Part shown: piece after piece, positions 1 to 8,446 of the stretch | How the letters are laid out: each line of letters opens with the position of its first letter | How positions within the stretch are numbered: the first letter of the stretch is position 1 | NCBI GenBank assembly: GCA_902590505.1 | Contig: CACIWZ010000002.1 | Span: forward strand, 124,001 to 188,000 | DNA: 64,000 nt | Reading direction: 5' to 3' | Source of the DNA: an uncultured Pelagibacteraceae bacterium | Lineage (GTDB): Bacteria > Pseudomonadota > Alphaproteobacteria > Pelagibacterales > Pelagibacteraceae | Program-made: the position numbers and the translations under genes | Notes under the pieces: model-generated | The model's input: the letters and a program-made list of their open reading frames with translations, nothing else | Database searches by the model: none | What the model was told of the DNA's origin: nothing

Positions 1-945
1 GATCCTAATTTTAAATGGGATTGGAAAGTTTTTAGGGAGGAAAAAAAGAAACTTAAGATTGATTATCCACCCGAACATGTAATTGATAAGCAAGTAGTTT
101 TAAAAAATCTTGAAAAACATAAATCTGACTCATTTGTCATGTGGCTTGATCACGCGAGCTTTATAATTAAACTTGGAAACACTACAATTATTACTGATCC
201 AGTTTTCGAAAAGAATTATGGACCTATGATATTTGGTCCCAAGAAATACATAGAATCTCCTTTAACTCTTAAAGAACTTCCTAAAATAGATTTATTTTTG
301 CTAACACACAATCATTATGATCACATGAGTATTCGTACGATAAAAAACTTTCCTTATAAGAATACTAAAGTTCTTGTGCCTCTAAAGCTTGGAAAATATT
401 TCACAAAAAATGGATATAAAAAAGATACTGTTAAAGAAATGGATTGGTTTGATAAAATTAAAATTAATGATGAAATCACAGTTACAATGCTTCCAAGTCA
501 ACATTGGTCCAAACGATGGATCTGGGGAAATGGAAATACAAATAGATCACTTTGGGGAAGTTTTTTAATTGAATACAAAGATAAAAAAATCTTTTTTGCT
601 TGTGATACTGGACCGGCACCATTTTACAAGGAATTAGGAAAAAAATTTGGTCCTATCGATTTAGGTTTTGGAAATTTGGGTGCATATAATTTCTATCCAT
701 TGGTTCCAGTCAAGGATAAATCTACAGCTCACGCAAACCCTGAAGAGCTTTTATCTTTAATGAAAGACTTAGGAGTTAAAAAAATTGTAGGAATGCATTG
801 GGGAACAGCAATATTAAGTTTGGAGCCAATCTGGGAACCTCCCGTACGATTTAAAGAAAATGCTGAAAAGTTCGGCTATAAAAAAGACGAAGCAATTATA
901 TTCAAAATTGGTGAAATTAAAAAATTAAAAGATCTTATCAACTAA
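1..945 (+). CDS. Metallo-beta-lactamase-fold hydrolase (NAPE-PLD/UlaG-like), 5' end outside window
   Basis: The reading frame is open from base 1, so the gene starts upstream and the first ATG at 139 is internal; 314 codons are visible. About 56 codons in from that ATG is the metal-binding motif THNHYDH, typical of zinc hydrolases with the metallo-beta-lactamase fold. Downstream a CDTGPAP segment and a GMHWGTA segment supply the expected further Asp and His ligands. The stretch before the motif (a Trp-rich region, then MWLDHASFII) resembles the phospholipase-D-like NAPE-PLD branch, so a lipid or phosphodiester substrate is possible but not shown. The 3' end overlaps the convergent neighbour by 8 bp. 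Fold is secure; substrate is unknown. Confidence 0.8.
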   Translation, partial: DPNFKWDWKVFREEKKKLKIDYPPEHVIDKQVVLKNLEKHKSDSFVMWLDHASFIIKLGNTTIITDPVFEKNYGPMIFGPKKYIESPLTLKELPKIDLFLLTHNHYDHMSIRTIKNFPYKNTKVLVPLKLGKYFTKNGYKKDTVKEMDWFDKIKINDEITVTMLPSQHWSKRWIWGNGNTNRSLWGSFLIEYKDKKIFFACDTGPAPFYKELGKKFGPIDLGFGNLGAYNFYPLVPVKDKSTAHANPEELLSLMKDLGVKKIVGMHWGTAILSLEPIWEPPVRFKENAEKFGYKKDEAIIFKIGEIKKLKDLIN

Positions 946-2149
946 CCTTTTTTTTATTTCTTTCCCTATCGAGCAGTTTTGTTAGTGAGTCAACCATGAG
1001 ATCCGACGCCTTGAATATTTCAGTCGATTTAAATTCGTGAGAAAAATTTTTCTCCGGATTTGATCTATCTTCAATTACTATTCCTTCATCTGGTGAATTA
1101 TTCTTAATATAAATTAAAATCAACCAATCATCTTCATTAGTATCATCCCATTTTATAAATATTTCACCAGTTTCAAACCTACGATCAACTACTCTCATGA
1201 TGCTTAAGTATTTTGGAATATATCTTTTATTAATTTGGAAACATAAGCTATGAGCTGACCTATAGAAACTTTCTAAAGCATACTCGATCTTTTCGCGTTC
1301 TTCATTATAAACCCTCTCCTTTTCTAGTAGAGTTGCTTTATCATCGGTGTCTTCAATTTTTATTCCAAGCTGAGCAACTCTTTCTCTAATTGCCTCATTA
1401 ACTTTTTGCTCTCTTAAAGACTTATATTTTTCTTTAATTTTATTTATTCGTTGCTGAACTTCCTCGTATGACTCTCTTTGTTGACTGAGTACATATTTCT
1501 CTAAATTTTTAATTTCTAGGGCTTCTCTTTTTCTAAATTGCTCTATTTTTCTTTCTAATTTTATTTGTTCTAAAAATTTTCTTTGTTTCTCTGCTTGTTC
1601 CTTTCTTAATTCTGCTTGCTCTAATCTAATAAATTTTTGTAATTCTATTTTTCTTTCACGACCTAACTTTTCCTCTTCCTTGAGCTCCATGGCTTTAGCT
1701 TTAATTGCAAGATCTTCTTGCTGCTTAAAACGTCTTTGAGCTTCTATTTTTTCTCTTTGCATTGACTGAATTTTAATTTTTCTTTGCTTAGCCCTCTCCT
1801 CATCAATAACTTTTTTTAAATTTGAAATACGATTAGACATACCTTGAAAAAACTTCTGTAGAGATCTGTCTAAATTAAAGTTGAAACTGAGTATTGTTTT
1901 AAGTTTGTCGCTTAAACTTAAAAGTCTTGAAACGATCGCTCTTGTTTTTTGGGCTTTTTTTTTGGTTTTAAATTTTAGTTTAGACTTTTGATTTTTTTTA
2001 TTTGTTTTTTTTCTTTTTTTTAAAACTACTCTTTTTTTATTTTTAACTCTTTTTTTTAAAGTCCGTTTTATTTTGTTTTTAGCTTTTTTAAACTTACGTT
2101 TTTTTAAAATTGTGGTTTTTTTTTTAAATTTTTTTTTCTTTATTTTCAT
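938..2149 (-). CDS. Lysine-rich coiled-coil protein of unknown function
   Basis: This 403-residue protein is not recognised. Roughly 40 of its first 70 residues are Lys or Arg, giving a histone-tail-like basic arm. Residues about 115-240 are rich in Glu, Lys, Gln and Arg in heptad-like runs and should form a long coiled coil. The last 110 residues look globular (a WDDTNEDDWLILIY segment) with no motif I know. No signal peptide is visible, so it is probably cytoplasmic and could bind nucleic acid or another polyanion. It lies downstream of the cyclopropane synthase on the same strand, 26 bp away. The 5' end is almost pure A/T homopolymer, which may promote slippage or sequencing error. Confidence 0.7.
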   Translation of the reverse strand: MKIKKKKFKKKTTILKKRKFKKAKNKIKRTLKKRVKNKKRVVLKKRKKTNKKNQKSKLKFKTKKKAQKTRAIVSRLLSLSDKLKTILSFNFNLDRSLQKFFQGMSNRISNLKKVIDEERAKQRKIKIQSMQREKIEAQRRFKQQEDLAIKAKAMELKEEEKLGRERKIELQKFIRLEQAELRKEQAEKQRKFLEQIKLERKIEQFRKREALEIKNLEKYVLSQQRESYEEVQQRINKIKEKYKSLREQKVNEAIRERVAQLGIKIEDTDDKATLLEKERVYNEEREKIEYALESFYRSAHSLCFQINKRYIPKYLSIMRVVDRRFETGEIFIKWDDTNEDDWLILIYIKNNSPDEGIVIEDRSNPEKNFSHEFKSTEIFKASDLMVDSLTKLLDRERNKKKVS

Positions 2150-2175
2150 GCCTGTTATTAATTAAATAACAGTTT

Positions 2176-3381
2176 TTATGAATATATATAGTCTCTTGTT
2201 CTATGAGCTGACTGAAAGTTCTTGACAATTTGTAATTGAAAAACAACAAGATCGCGATATCTAAAAGCAGCAGCACAACTGGCTAAATAAAATTCCCACA
2301 TTTTTACAAACTTTTCATCAAATAAATCTTTAACTATATTCTTCTTATTTAAGAACCTTTCCAGCCAACTTTCTAGAGTTTTATCATAATGTCTGATTAA
2401 TGTTTCTGTATCAGCAACTATTAATCCAGTTTTTTCGATAGGCGTAATTATTTGACTAAAAGAAGGGCAAATTCCGCCAGGAAATATATATTTGTTGATA
2501 AATTTATTTGGGGGTGTTGGCTTATCAACTACGCCTATTGTATGAAGTAAAAATAATCCATTATCCTTAAGGAGATTATTCATTGATTTAAAAAAAGTAT
2601 GATAAAATTTTTTACCAACATGTTCGAACATACCTACTGAATAAATTCTGTCATACTGTCCTTTAGCTTCCCTGTAATCAATTAGTTCAAATTTAACCTG
2701 ATTATCTAAACCAAGCTCCTTCGCTTTTTCTTTACAGTATTGAATTTGATTTTTACTAAGAGAAATACCAGTTACTTCACAGTCTTTTTGTTTAGCAATT
2801 TCAATAGCCATGCCACCCCAACCACATCCTACCTCTAAAACTTTTTGCCCTTTTTTAATGTCAAGTTTTTTAACAATGTGTTCAATTTTATTTTGCTGTG
2901 CCTCCTCAAGGGTTTTAGTGTCATCTTTCCAATAGGCACATGAGTATAATCTGTGTTTTCTATCTAAAAAAATATCATAAAGTTTTTCGCCTTTGGGGCC
3001 ACCAATATCATAATGATGTTCAATATTTTTTCTGGATTTTCCAGGTAAATTAAAATTAGTTAAATATCTATAAATTTGGTAGATTTTATTTGTAACAAGA
3101 CTCGCTGTTGTAACTTTATTTCTTCCAAGATTTTTTATTAAATCCATTAAAAAATCTTTTAGAGAAGAATTTTCAATTATAATCTCATTTCTCATATAAG
3201 CTTCGGGAAATTCAAGTTCTGGATCGATTAATAATTTCCATTTTAAGTTTTCTTTTAAAAGTTTAATAGTAATAGGATTGTCTTTTCTTGGATTACCGCA
3301 AATATATTTTTGACCATTGGCATCAACTAATATTATTCCACTCTCTTTATAAATTTTTGAAAAAATTCTTGCTAAAATCAT
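2176..3381 (-). CDS. cfa: Cyclopropane-fatty-acyl-phospholipid synthase family methyltransferase
   Basis: The 401-residue product matches the Cfa/CmaS family, which transfers a methylene group from S-adenosylmethionine to the double bond of membrane phospholipid acyl chains. Visible marks are the family segment EHHYDIG (residues 121-127), YSCAYW (146-151), the SAM-binding VLEVGCGWGG (181-190), and the C-terminal YRDLVVFQLQ. Length is normal for the family. It starts with ATG 2 bp after the upstream DapA-family gene, so the two are probably co-transcribed. Related enzymes can add other one-carbon groups to acyl chains, so the exact product is not certain. Confidence 0.87.
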   Translation of the reverse strand: MILARIFSKIYKESGIILVDANGQKYICGNPRKDNPITIKLLKENLKWKLLIDPELEFPEAYMRNEIIIENSSLKDFLMDLIKNLGRNKVTTASLVTNKIYQIYRYLTNFNLPGKSRKNIEHHYDIGGPKGEKLYDIFLDRKHRLYSCAYWKDDTKTLEEAQQNKIEHIVKKLDIKKGQKVLEVGCGWGGMAIEIAKQKDCEVTGISLSKNQIQYCKEKAKELGLDNQVKFELIDYREAKGQYDRIYSVGMFEHVGKKFYHTFFKSMNNLLKDNGLFLLHTIGVVDKPTPPNKFINKYIFPGGICPSFSQIITPIEKTGLIVADTETLIRHYDKTLESWLERFLNKKNIVKDLFDEKFVKMWEFYLASCAAAFRYRDLVVFQLQIVKNFQSAHRTRDYIYS

Positions 3382-3383
3382 AA

Positions 3384-4268
3384 TTATGCTGCTAGATTCT
3401 TTTCTAACGTAAATTTTAATTCATTCAGTTTTTTAACTAACTCTTTTAATTTTTTGTCATTTAATAAAGTTAGTGGTGGGAGTATATTCTTATAATTTTC
3501 ATCTTTTAGCGAATGAAAACTATGCAAAGCTGATATCAAATTATACTGATCGAATGTTTCCCTGACAGCAATTAATTGTTCATTTTTTGTCTGAGTTTCT
3601 TTCTCTTCAAAATCGTCATATACTTTTCTAGCAAGATAGTGAGTAACATTTGTAACAGCTGATATACAACCAGAGCATCCTAGCTCTAAACCTTTCAAAA
3701 GTTTTGCCTCTGAACCTGGAAACATTAAAAAATTATCTAACTTTAAATTTTCAAATAAGTTATAACTTGAGTCCTTACACCCTACTATATTTTGTGGAAA
3801 AAACTTTACTAAAGTTGATACAGACTCAGGGGAAAACTTGTAGCCACTGAGTTTTTCGAAATTGTAAAGAATAATTTTAATTTTTGGTGAAGATTTTATT
3901 ATTCTTGAGTAGAAATCAAAAACTCCTTCATCAGTATTTCCTTTATAATATGCAGGTGGCATTATAAGAAAATCTCTAAAGTCGTACTCCATTGCATATT
4001 TTATAAGATCTATGTTTTCATTTAATGAGTTATTACCTGTTCCCAAAAAAAACTGTTTCCTCATTTTATGAGTCGCAATTTTTGATATGAATTCTTTTTT
4101 TTCAGCAATTGAGATTAATTGACTCTGTCCTGTCGAACCAAAAAAGAAAACACCGTGCAAACCATTTTTTATTGCATCAACTGCATGACTAATAGTAGAG
4201 TTAATATTCAATGTCTTATCCTCATTTAAGACACTTAAACTTGCAGCGTAAACACCTTTTTTAATCAT
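3384..4268 (-). CDS. Dihydrodipicolinate synthase / N-acetylneuraminate lyase family aldolase
   Basis: This is a 294-residue (beta/alpha)8 pyruvate-dependent aldolase of the DapA/NanA family. The Schiff-base lysine is K165 in VGCKDSS, the catalytic tyrosine is Y135 in LYNF, and the pyruvate-carboxylate loop is FFGSTGQ near residue 43, differing from the usual GTTGE of true DapA. That difference and its place away from lysine genes suggest a lyase or aldolase other than DapA, substrate unknown. I chose the ATG at 4268 over an in-frame TTG at 4280. It is divergent from the glycosyltransferase gene and sits 2 bp upstream of the cyclopropane synthase. Confidence 0.8.
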   Translation of the reverse strand: MIKKGVYAASLSVLNEDKTLNINSTISHAVDAIKNGLHGVFFFGSTGQSQLISIAEKKEFISKIATHKMRKQFFLGTGNNSLNENIDLIKYAMEYDFRDFLIMPPAYYKGNTDEGVFDFYSRIIKSSPKIKIILYNFEKLSGYKFSPESVSTLVKFFPQNIVGCKDSSYNLFENLKLDNFLMFPGSEAKLLKGLELGCSGCISAVTNVTHYLARKVYDDFEEKETQTKNEQLIAVRETFDQYNLISALHSFHSLKDENYKNILPPLTLLNDKKLKELVKKLNELKFTLEKNLAA

Positions 4269-4315
4269 AATCTTACCCAAATTTTTTTATCTAAGTTATA
4301 TTAATAAAATTTAAA

Positions 4316-5275
4316 ATGAAAGTTCTAGTAATACAACCAAAAATCGGTATGGGAGATATGGTTATTTATCTTCCTTATATTCATGCTATTGCAAAAAAGT
4401 ATAATTCTTCAGTTTCTATTCTAGTCAAAGAAAATTCAAGAGCAGAGGAACTTTTAATTGATGATAAAAAAATTAGTGAAATTATTATTTTAGATAGAAC
4501 AAAAACTAATGCTGGATCACATGATGGTATTAAAGGATTTTTTAAGCTTGTAAAAGAGTTAAAAAAGAAAAAATTTGATAAAGTTTTCATTTTCAATAGT
4601 TCATTAAGATATTATTTAATTTCAAAACTAGCGGGTATAAAAAAGATATCACAATATCCTTTATTCAAGAAAAAAGATAATATTGTTACTTCTGCAAAAA
4701 TTTTTACAGAAAACGAATTAGGTACAATTGTCTCTACACAAGCAGAATTACAATTAGACAAATTGAAAGTTACAAACATCAAGAGTCAATTTTCAAAAGA
4801 CATAAAACATATATGTTTAGGTATATCAGCTAGTGGTCCTACAAAAAGATGGTCTATCAAAAATTATATTAAGTTGTGTGAAAAGATAGATAAACAAATT
4901 CCCTCAAAATTTTACATTGCTGCGGGTAAAAATGATAAAGAGCTTATTAATGAAATTTTTAAATCTAAAATTAAAGATAAATGTATTTCATTTGATAACC
5001 TAAAAATAAACGAAACAATGCCAATTATAAAAAATTGTGATTTATATATCGGTAATGATACTGGGTGGCTACATATTTCATCTGCGCTAAATATAAAATG
5101 TTTAGCGCTTTTTATGGACAGTCCTGTTCAAGCTTACGGTAAATATTCAAAAAATATTGAAACCATTTTACCTGAGGGTGAAACAGAAGAAACGACTACT
5201 CATGATACTTTGGGAGCAGAAAAAATATCTTTTGAAAAAGTATTTAATAAATCTATTTATTTATTAACTAACTAA
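4316..5275 (+). CDS. Glycosyltransferase family 9 (heptosyltransferase-like)
   Basis: The 319-residue protein has the two-domain GT-B layout of family 9 transferases, which add ADP-heptose or a similar sugar to the lipopolysaccharide core at the inner membrane. The N-terminus MKVLVIQPKIGMGDMVIYLP carries the family's gly-rich G[DN] motif. The C-terminal half has GISASGPTKRW and IGNDTGWLHISSAL, matching the donor-sugar site of heptosyltransferases. No signal peptide is seen. It overlaps the convergent J-domain gene by 8 bp. A role in surface glycan synthesis is likely; the donor and acceptor cannot be read from sequence. Confidence 0.82.
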   Translation: MKVLVIQPKIGMGDMVIYLPYIHAIAKKYNSSVSILVKENSRAEELLIDDKKISEIIILDRTKTNAGSHDGIKGFFKLVKELKKKKFDKVFIFNSSLRYYLISKLAGIKKISQYPLFKKKDNIVTSAKIFTENELGTIVSTQAELQLDKLKVTNIKSQFSKDIKHICLGISASGPTKRWSIKNYIKLCEKIDKQIPSKFYIAAGKNDKELINEIFKSKIKDKCISFDNLKINETMPIIKNCDLYIGNDTGWLHISSALNIKCLALFMDSPVQAYGKYSKNIETILPEGETEETTTHDTLGAEKISFEKVFNKSIYLLTN

Positions 5276-5777
5276 AATCGCTTTTAATAATTTTCTCTTT
5301 TGCCTCATTTACTAATTGACTAAGTCTCTCAGTTTTAACTTCTCTATTCATGTCAGGATGTATTTTTTTTTGAAGTTGATTAGCTGCTTTTAAAACTTCC
5401 TCTTTAGTCGCACCTTTTTTTAATCCTAGTAATTTATAAGCCTCATCAGTAGTAACGCTCGAAGAACCTTGTGTTTGCCCAAATTGACCTTGAGAAAATC
5501 TTCCTGAATTTTTCATGAATTGTATTAATCTCCATAGCTGCCACATTTGTAGAACGGTGAATCCTTTTATTTTTAGTCCGCTTAGAATTACAAATAAAAA
5601 AGGCAGAGAGAAAATATATTTTCCACCAATAGCCAATAGGGTCGCTAACACAACTGATAAATAAACTGCAATTTTTTTAATAGTTGTTGCTATTTTCTTT
5701 GAGCTGGTTCGCGCGAACCAATTTAAAAACAAATAAACAATGACAAAGATGATAATTCCTAATAAAAACAAATTCAT
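5268..5777 (-). CDS. Membrane-anchored J-domain protein
   Basis: The 169-residue protein begins with two or three hydrophobic segments (about residues 2-20, 37-52 and 56-70) and ends with a J domain. The invariant HPD tripeptide that stimulates Hsp70 ATPase is at residues 140-142, inside helix-loop-helix sequence beginning DEAYKLLGL. A short Gly/Gln/Ser linker separates membrane and J parts. The layout resembles membrane DnaJ-like co-chaperones (Pam18/Tim14 or DjlA-type), so it probably recruits DnaK to the inner membrane. A good GGAGA ribosome-binding site precedes the ATG. Its start codon lies only 13 bp from the divergent peptidase start. Confidence 0.83.
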   Translation of the reverse strand: MNLFLLGIIIFVIVYLFLNWFARTSSKKIATTIKKIAVYLSVVLATLLAIGGKYIFSLPFLFVILSGLKIKGFTVLQMWQLWRLIQFMKNSGRFSQGQFGQTQGSSSVTTDEAYKLLGLKKGATKEEVLKAANQLQKKIHPDMNREVKTERLSQLVNEAKEKIIKSDFS

Positions 5778-5782
5778 ATAAT
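5777..5782 (+). promoter_or_regulatory. Candidate -10 element giving a leaderless oligopeptidase mRNA
   Basis: A perfect TATAAT lies 8 bp before the peptidase ATG at 5791. A start about 7 bp downstream of it would fall at or next to that ATG, and no Shine-Dalgarno sequence precedes it. The matching -35 region is poor, so this is a tentative call. Confidence 0.35.
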
Positions 5783-5790
5783 CTCCAATT

Positions 5791-7875
5791 ATGAATATAC
5801 CAAAACTTAGAAAAAATAAGACTAAGAAAAATTATCACGGTATTACACTAGAAGATGACTATTCTTGGGTAGACCAGCCAAATATACTTGAAGTTTTAAA
5901 AGATCCCAAAAAATTAGATACAGAAGTTAAAGATTATATTGAAGCTAATAATGAGATTACTGAAGATTATTTCAAAGATGTCAAAGATTTTCAGAAACAT
6001 TTATTTAACGAAATTAAAGGTAAAATAAAATTAGACGATACTGGATTAAAATATAAAGATAAAAAATATTATTATTGGACTAAGACAGAGGCTAAAGGAA
6101 ATTACGGTAAACGAATGAGACAGCTTATTGATGGCTCTAAACCCGAGGAAATTTTTTTTGATGGTGATTTAGAAAAAAAGAAATCAGGTTCAGAATATTT
6201 TGGGGTTGGGACAGTAAGCACTTCTTATTGTGATAATTTTATAGCTTACTCCCTAGATTTGAAAGGATCAGAGTATTATACAATATATTTAAGAGATCTT
6301 AGAACTGGCGAAAATGAAAAAGATATAATCGAAAACACTAGTGGAAGTGTTACTTGGTCTTTAGATAATAAGAGTTTTTTTTACTCAAAACTGGATAAAT
6401 ATCATAGACCTAGACAAATTTTTAAACATGTTATTGGAACTTCGTCAAATCAAGATCAGCTTATTTTTGAGGAAAAAGACGAAACTTTTACCTGCGGTAT
6501 AGGTATTACTTCAGATGAAAAATATTTCATCATCGGAACTTCTGATCATATTACAACCGAGGAATATTTTTTTCCCACAGATGCTAAAGAAATTAATCTA
6601 ACTCTTTTTCAAAAAAGAAAAAATGATGTTCGTTATTCAATAGACTCTTGGCAGGGGTTTTTTTATGTGCACACAAATGAAGAAGCTAGAGATTATAAAG
6701 TGCTGAGATGTAAAAATGACCAAATAAATAAATTAGAAGTTTTCCTTCCACCCAAAGAGGAAACCGTTATTGGTGGATTAGAATTTTTAGACGACTATAT
6801 TCTTAGATCAGAAAAGTCTGATGCTATTACAAAACTTTATGTAAGGGATATAAAAACCAATAAAGAAGAAGAAATTAAAGTTTCAGATGAAGCGATAGGA
6901 GTTCCAGGTATTTCTTTAATGCAAAGAGATACTAATACCACAATGATAAGAGTTGGCTGGGAAAGTATGGCTACCCCAGGAAGAGTATATGAGTATGACA
7001 TTGTCTCGAAGGAAAAAAAATTAGTTAAAGAGATAGAAATCCCATCAGGGCATGATGCTAATAAATATATTGTTGAAAGAATAAAGGCTGAATCTCATGA
7101 TGGTCAAATGATACCTATTAGTTTGGTCAGATTAAAAACAGCAAAACAAGATGGAAATTCAAAAATTCTTTTATATGCCTACGGAGCATACAAACATAGC
7201 ATCTCTCCATCTTTTAGTGCCTCAAGATTTTGTTTGATTGATAGAGGAATAACTTTTGCTATAGCTCATGTTAGAGGTGGTGGAGACTTAGGAGATAAAC
7301 ACCATGAAAAAGGTAAAAAGAAATTTAAAAAAAATACTTTTTTAGATTATATAGCTTGCGCCAATCATCTTATAGAACAAAGGTATACTTATAAAGGCGG
7401 TATTTGTTTCTATGGCGGTTCTGCAGGCGGTCTAACGGGTGGAGCAGTAGCGAATATGGCACCAGATTTATTTTTTGGGATGCTTTTATTAGTTCCATTT
7501 GTAGACACAATGACGACAATGTTAAATGAAAAATTACCATTAACTCCAGGTGAATGGGAAATGTGGGGAAACCCGATAAAAAGTAAAGAATACTTTGAAT
7601 ATATTTTATCTTATTCGCCCTATAACAATCTTGATAAAAAAGATTACCCGCCGATGCTTATTACAACTTCTCTTTTTGACAACAGAGTTCTTTACTCTGA
7701 GCCAGTAAAATATATTGCAAAACTTAGAGATAAAAAAAGTGATAACAATATCCAATTATTAAAGTGTAAAATGGAAGCCGCAGGCCATGGTGGTATGTCT
7801 GGGCGCGACAATGCGATCACAGAACTGGCAGAAGAATATTCTTTTATTTTAAAATCTGCAAATATTTTAAAATAA
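5791..7875 (+). CDS. ptrB: Prolyl oligopeptidase family serine peptidase (oligopeptidase B-like)
   Basis: The 694-residue enzyme has the S9 architecture: an N-terminal seven-bladed propeller (about 1-410) and a C-terminal alpha/beta hydrolase domain. The triad reads as S544 in GGSAGG, D630 in SLFDNRV and H666 in AAGHGGMSG. Length and the YGAYKHS and AHVRGGGDLG segments match oligopeptidase B, which cuts short peptides after basic residues in the cytoplasm or periplasm. No signal peptide is visible. It is a single-gene unit, divergent from the J-domain gene. The subfamily (PtrB versus prolyl oligopeptidase) is inferred from these motifs. Confidence 0.86.
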   Translation: MNIPKLRKNKTKKNYHGITLEDDYSWVDQPNILEVLKDPKKLDTEVKDYIEANNEITEDYFKDVKDFQKHLFNEIKGKIKLDDTGLKYKDKKYYYWTKTEAKGNYGKRMRQLIDGSKPEEIFFDGDLEKKKSGSEYFGVGTVSTSYCDNFIAYSLDLKGSEYYTIYLRDLRTGENEKDIIENTSGSVTWSLDNKSFFYSKLDKYHRPRQIFKHVIGTSSNQDQLIFEEKDETFTCGIGITSDEKYFIIGTSDHITTEEYFFPTDAKEINLTLFQKRKNDVRYSIDSWQGFFYVHTNEEARDYKVLRCKNDQINKLEVFLPPKEETVIGGLEFLDDYILRSEKSDAITKLYVRDIKTNKEEEIKVSDEAIGVPGISLMQRDTNTTMIRVGWESMATPGRVYEYDIVSKEKKLVKEIEIPSGHDANKYIVERIKAESHDGQMIPISLVRLKTAKQDGNSKILLYAYGAYKHSISPSFSASRFCLIDRGITFAIAHVRGGGDLGDKHHEKGKKKFKKNTFLDYIACANHLIEQRYTYKGGICFYGGSAGGLTGGAVANMAPDLFFGMLLLVPFVDTMTTMLNEKLPLTPGEWEMWGNPIKSKEYFEYILSYSPYNNLDKKDYPPMLITTSLFDNRVLYSEPVKYIAKLRDKKSDNNIQLLKCKMEAAGHGGMSGRDNAITELAEEYSFILKSANILK

Positions 7876-7879
7876 CAAT

Positions 7880-7908
7880 CTTGAAAAAATAATAAAAATT
7901 CCCATATA
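7880..7908 (+). promoter_or_regulatory. RpoH (sigma-32) type heat-shock promoter
   Basis: CTTGAAA at 7880-7886 and CCCATATA at 7901-7908 fit the sigma-32 pattern. Counted from the CTTG core there are exactly 17 bp to CCCATAT, the spacing described for alphaproteobacterial RpoH promoters. Transcription would start near 7914-7916, right at the base of the first leader hairpin. Confidence 0.72.
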
Positions 7909-7914
7909 TTACTT

Positions 7915-7964
7915 GTCAGTCGCCAGATGGGACTGACATTAACCTTGCTAACAAAGGAGGATAT
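7915..7964 (+). promoter_or_regulatory. ROSE-like RNA thermometer in the hsp20 leader
   Basis: The roughly 50-nt leader has two hairpins. The first is GTCAGTC (7915-7921) with GACTGAC (7931-7937), extended by CC/GG across a bulged G. The second pairs CCTTGCT (7943-7949) with the Shine-Dalgarno AGGAGG (7955-7960) around the loop AACAA: six pairs with one bulged G (G7947). A UUGCU strand with a bulged G facing AGGA is the hallmark of ROSE elements, which melt on heating to free the ribosome site of small heat-shock genes. The leader is much shorter than typical ROSE leaders. The pairing is visible; temperature response is inferred. Confidence 0.7.
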
Positions 7965-8408
7965 ATGACAAGTAAGGATCTATCGATCTTTAATTCACTA
8001 AGACCTTTTAGCATTGGATTCGATGATATGTTTGATCAGTTTGAATCTATGTTAGGTAATGGCAGTCTTGCTGTACAAAGCAATTATCCGCCATATAACA
8101 TCAGAAAAGCAGGCAAAGATAAGTACGCCATTGAAGTGGCAGTTGCTGGCTTTAACAAAGATGATGTTGAAGTTGAATATGAAGATAATCTTTTAACTGT
8201 TAAAACAAAAGACATTAAGAGATCTGAAGAAAAAAATGGTGATGAAGTTATTCATCGAGGAATATCTCAAAGATCTTTTGCAAGATCGTTTACAATCGCA
8301 GATGATGTAAAAGTAAATGGTGCTGAACTCAAAGATGGTTTGTTAACTATTTCTTGTGAGAAAATCATTCCAGAAATCAAGAAAAAAAGACTTATTGAAA
8401 TTAAATAA
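7965..8408 (+). CDS. ibpA: Small heat-shock protein, Hsp20/IbpA family
   Basis: The 147-residue protein has a central alpha-crystallin domain (about residues 40-135) with the family segments YAIEVAVAGF and AELKDGLLTI. The N-terminus (LSIFNSLRPFSIGFDDMF) matches IbpA-type sequences. These ATP-independent chaperones hold unfolding proteins in the cytoplasm. The C-terminal I-x-I anchor is present as IIPEIKKKRLIEIK, with atypical spacing. An AGGAGG ribosome site lies 4 bp before the ATG and is predicted to be masked by the leader hairpin. The gene stands alone with its own heat-shock promoter and terminator. Confidence 0.93.
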   Translation: MTSKDLSIFNSLRPFSIGFDDMFDQFESMLGNGSLAVQSNYPPYNIRKAGKDKYAIEVAVAGFNKDDVEVEYEDNLLTVKTKDIKRSEEKNGDEVIHRGISQRSFARSFTIADDVKVNGAELKDGLLTISCEKIIPEIKKKRLIEIK

Positions 8409-8409
8409 G

Positions 8410-8446
8410 TTTACCTTACTTGCGGAGTTAATACTCCGCAGGTAAA
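8410..8446 (+). terminator. Terminator hairpin between hsp20 and the lipoprotein gene
   Basis: Outer arms TTTACCT (8410-8416) and AGGTAAA (8440-8446) enclose a GCGGAG/CTCCGC stem (8422-8427, 8434-8439) with a TTAATA loop. It begins right after the hsp20 stop and ends one base before the convergent gene's stop. There is no long T-run on the plus side, so it may act for both strands. Confidence 0.6.
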
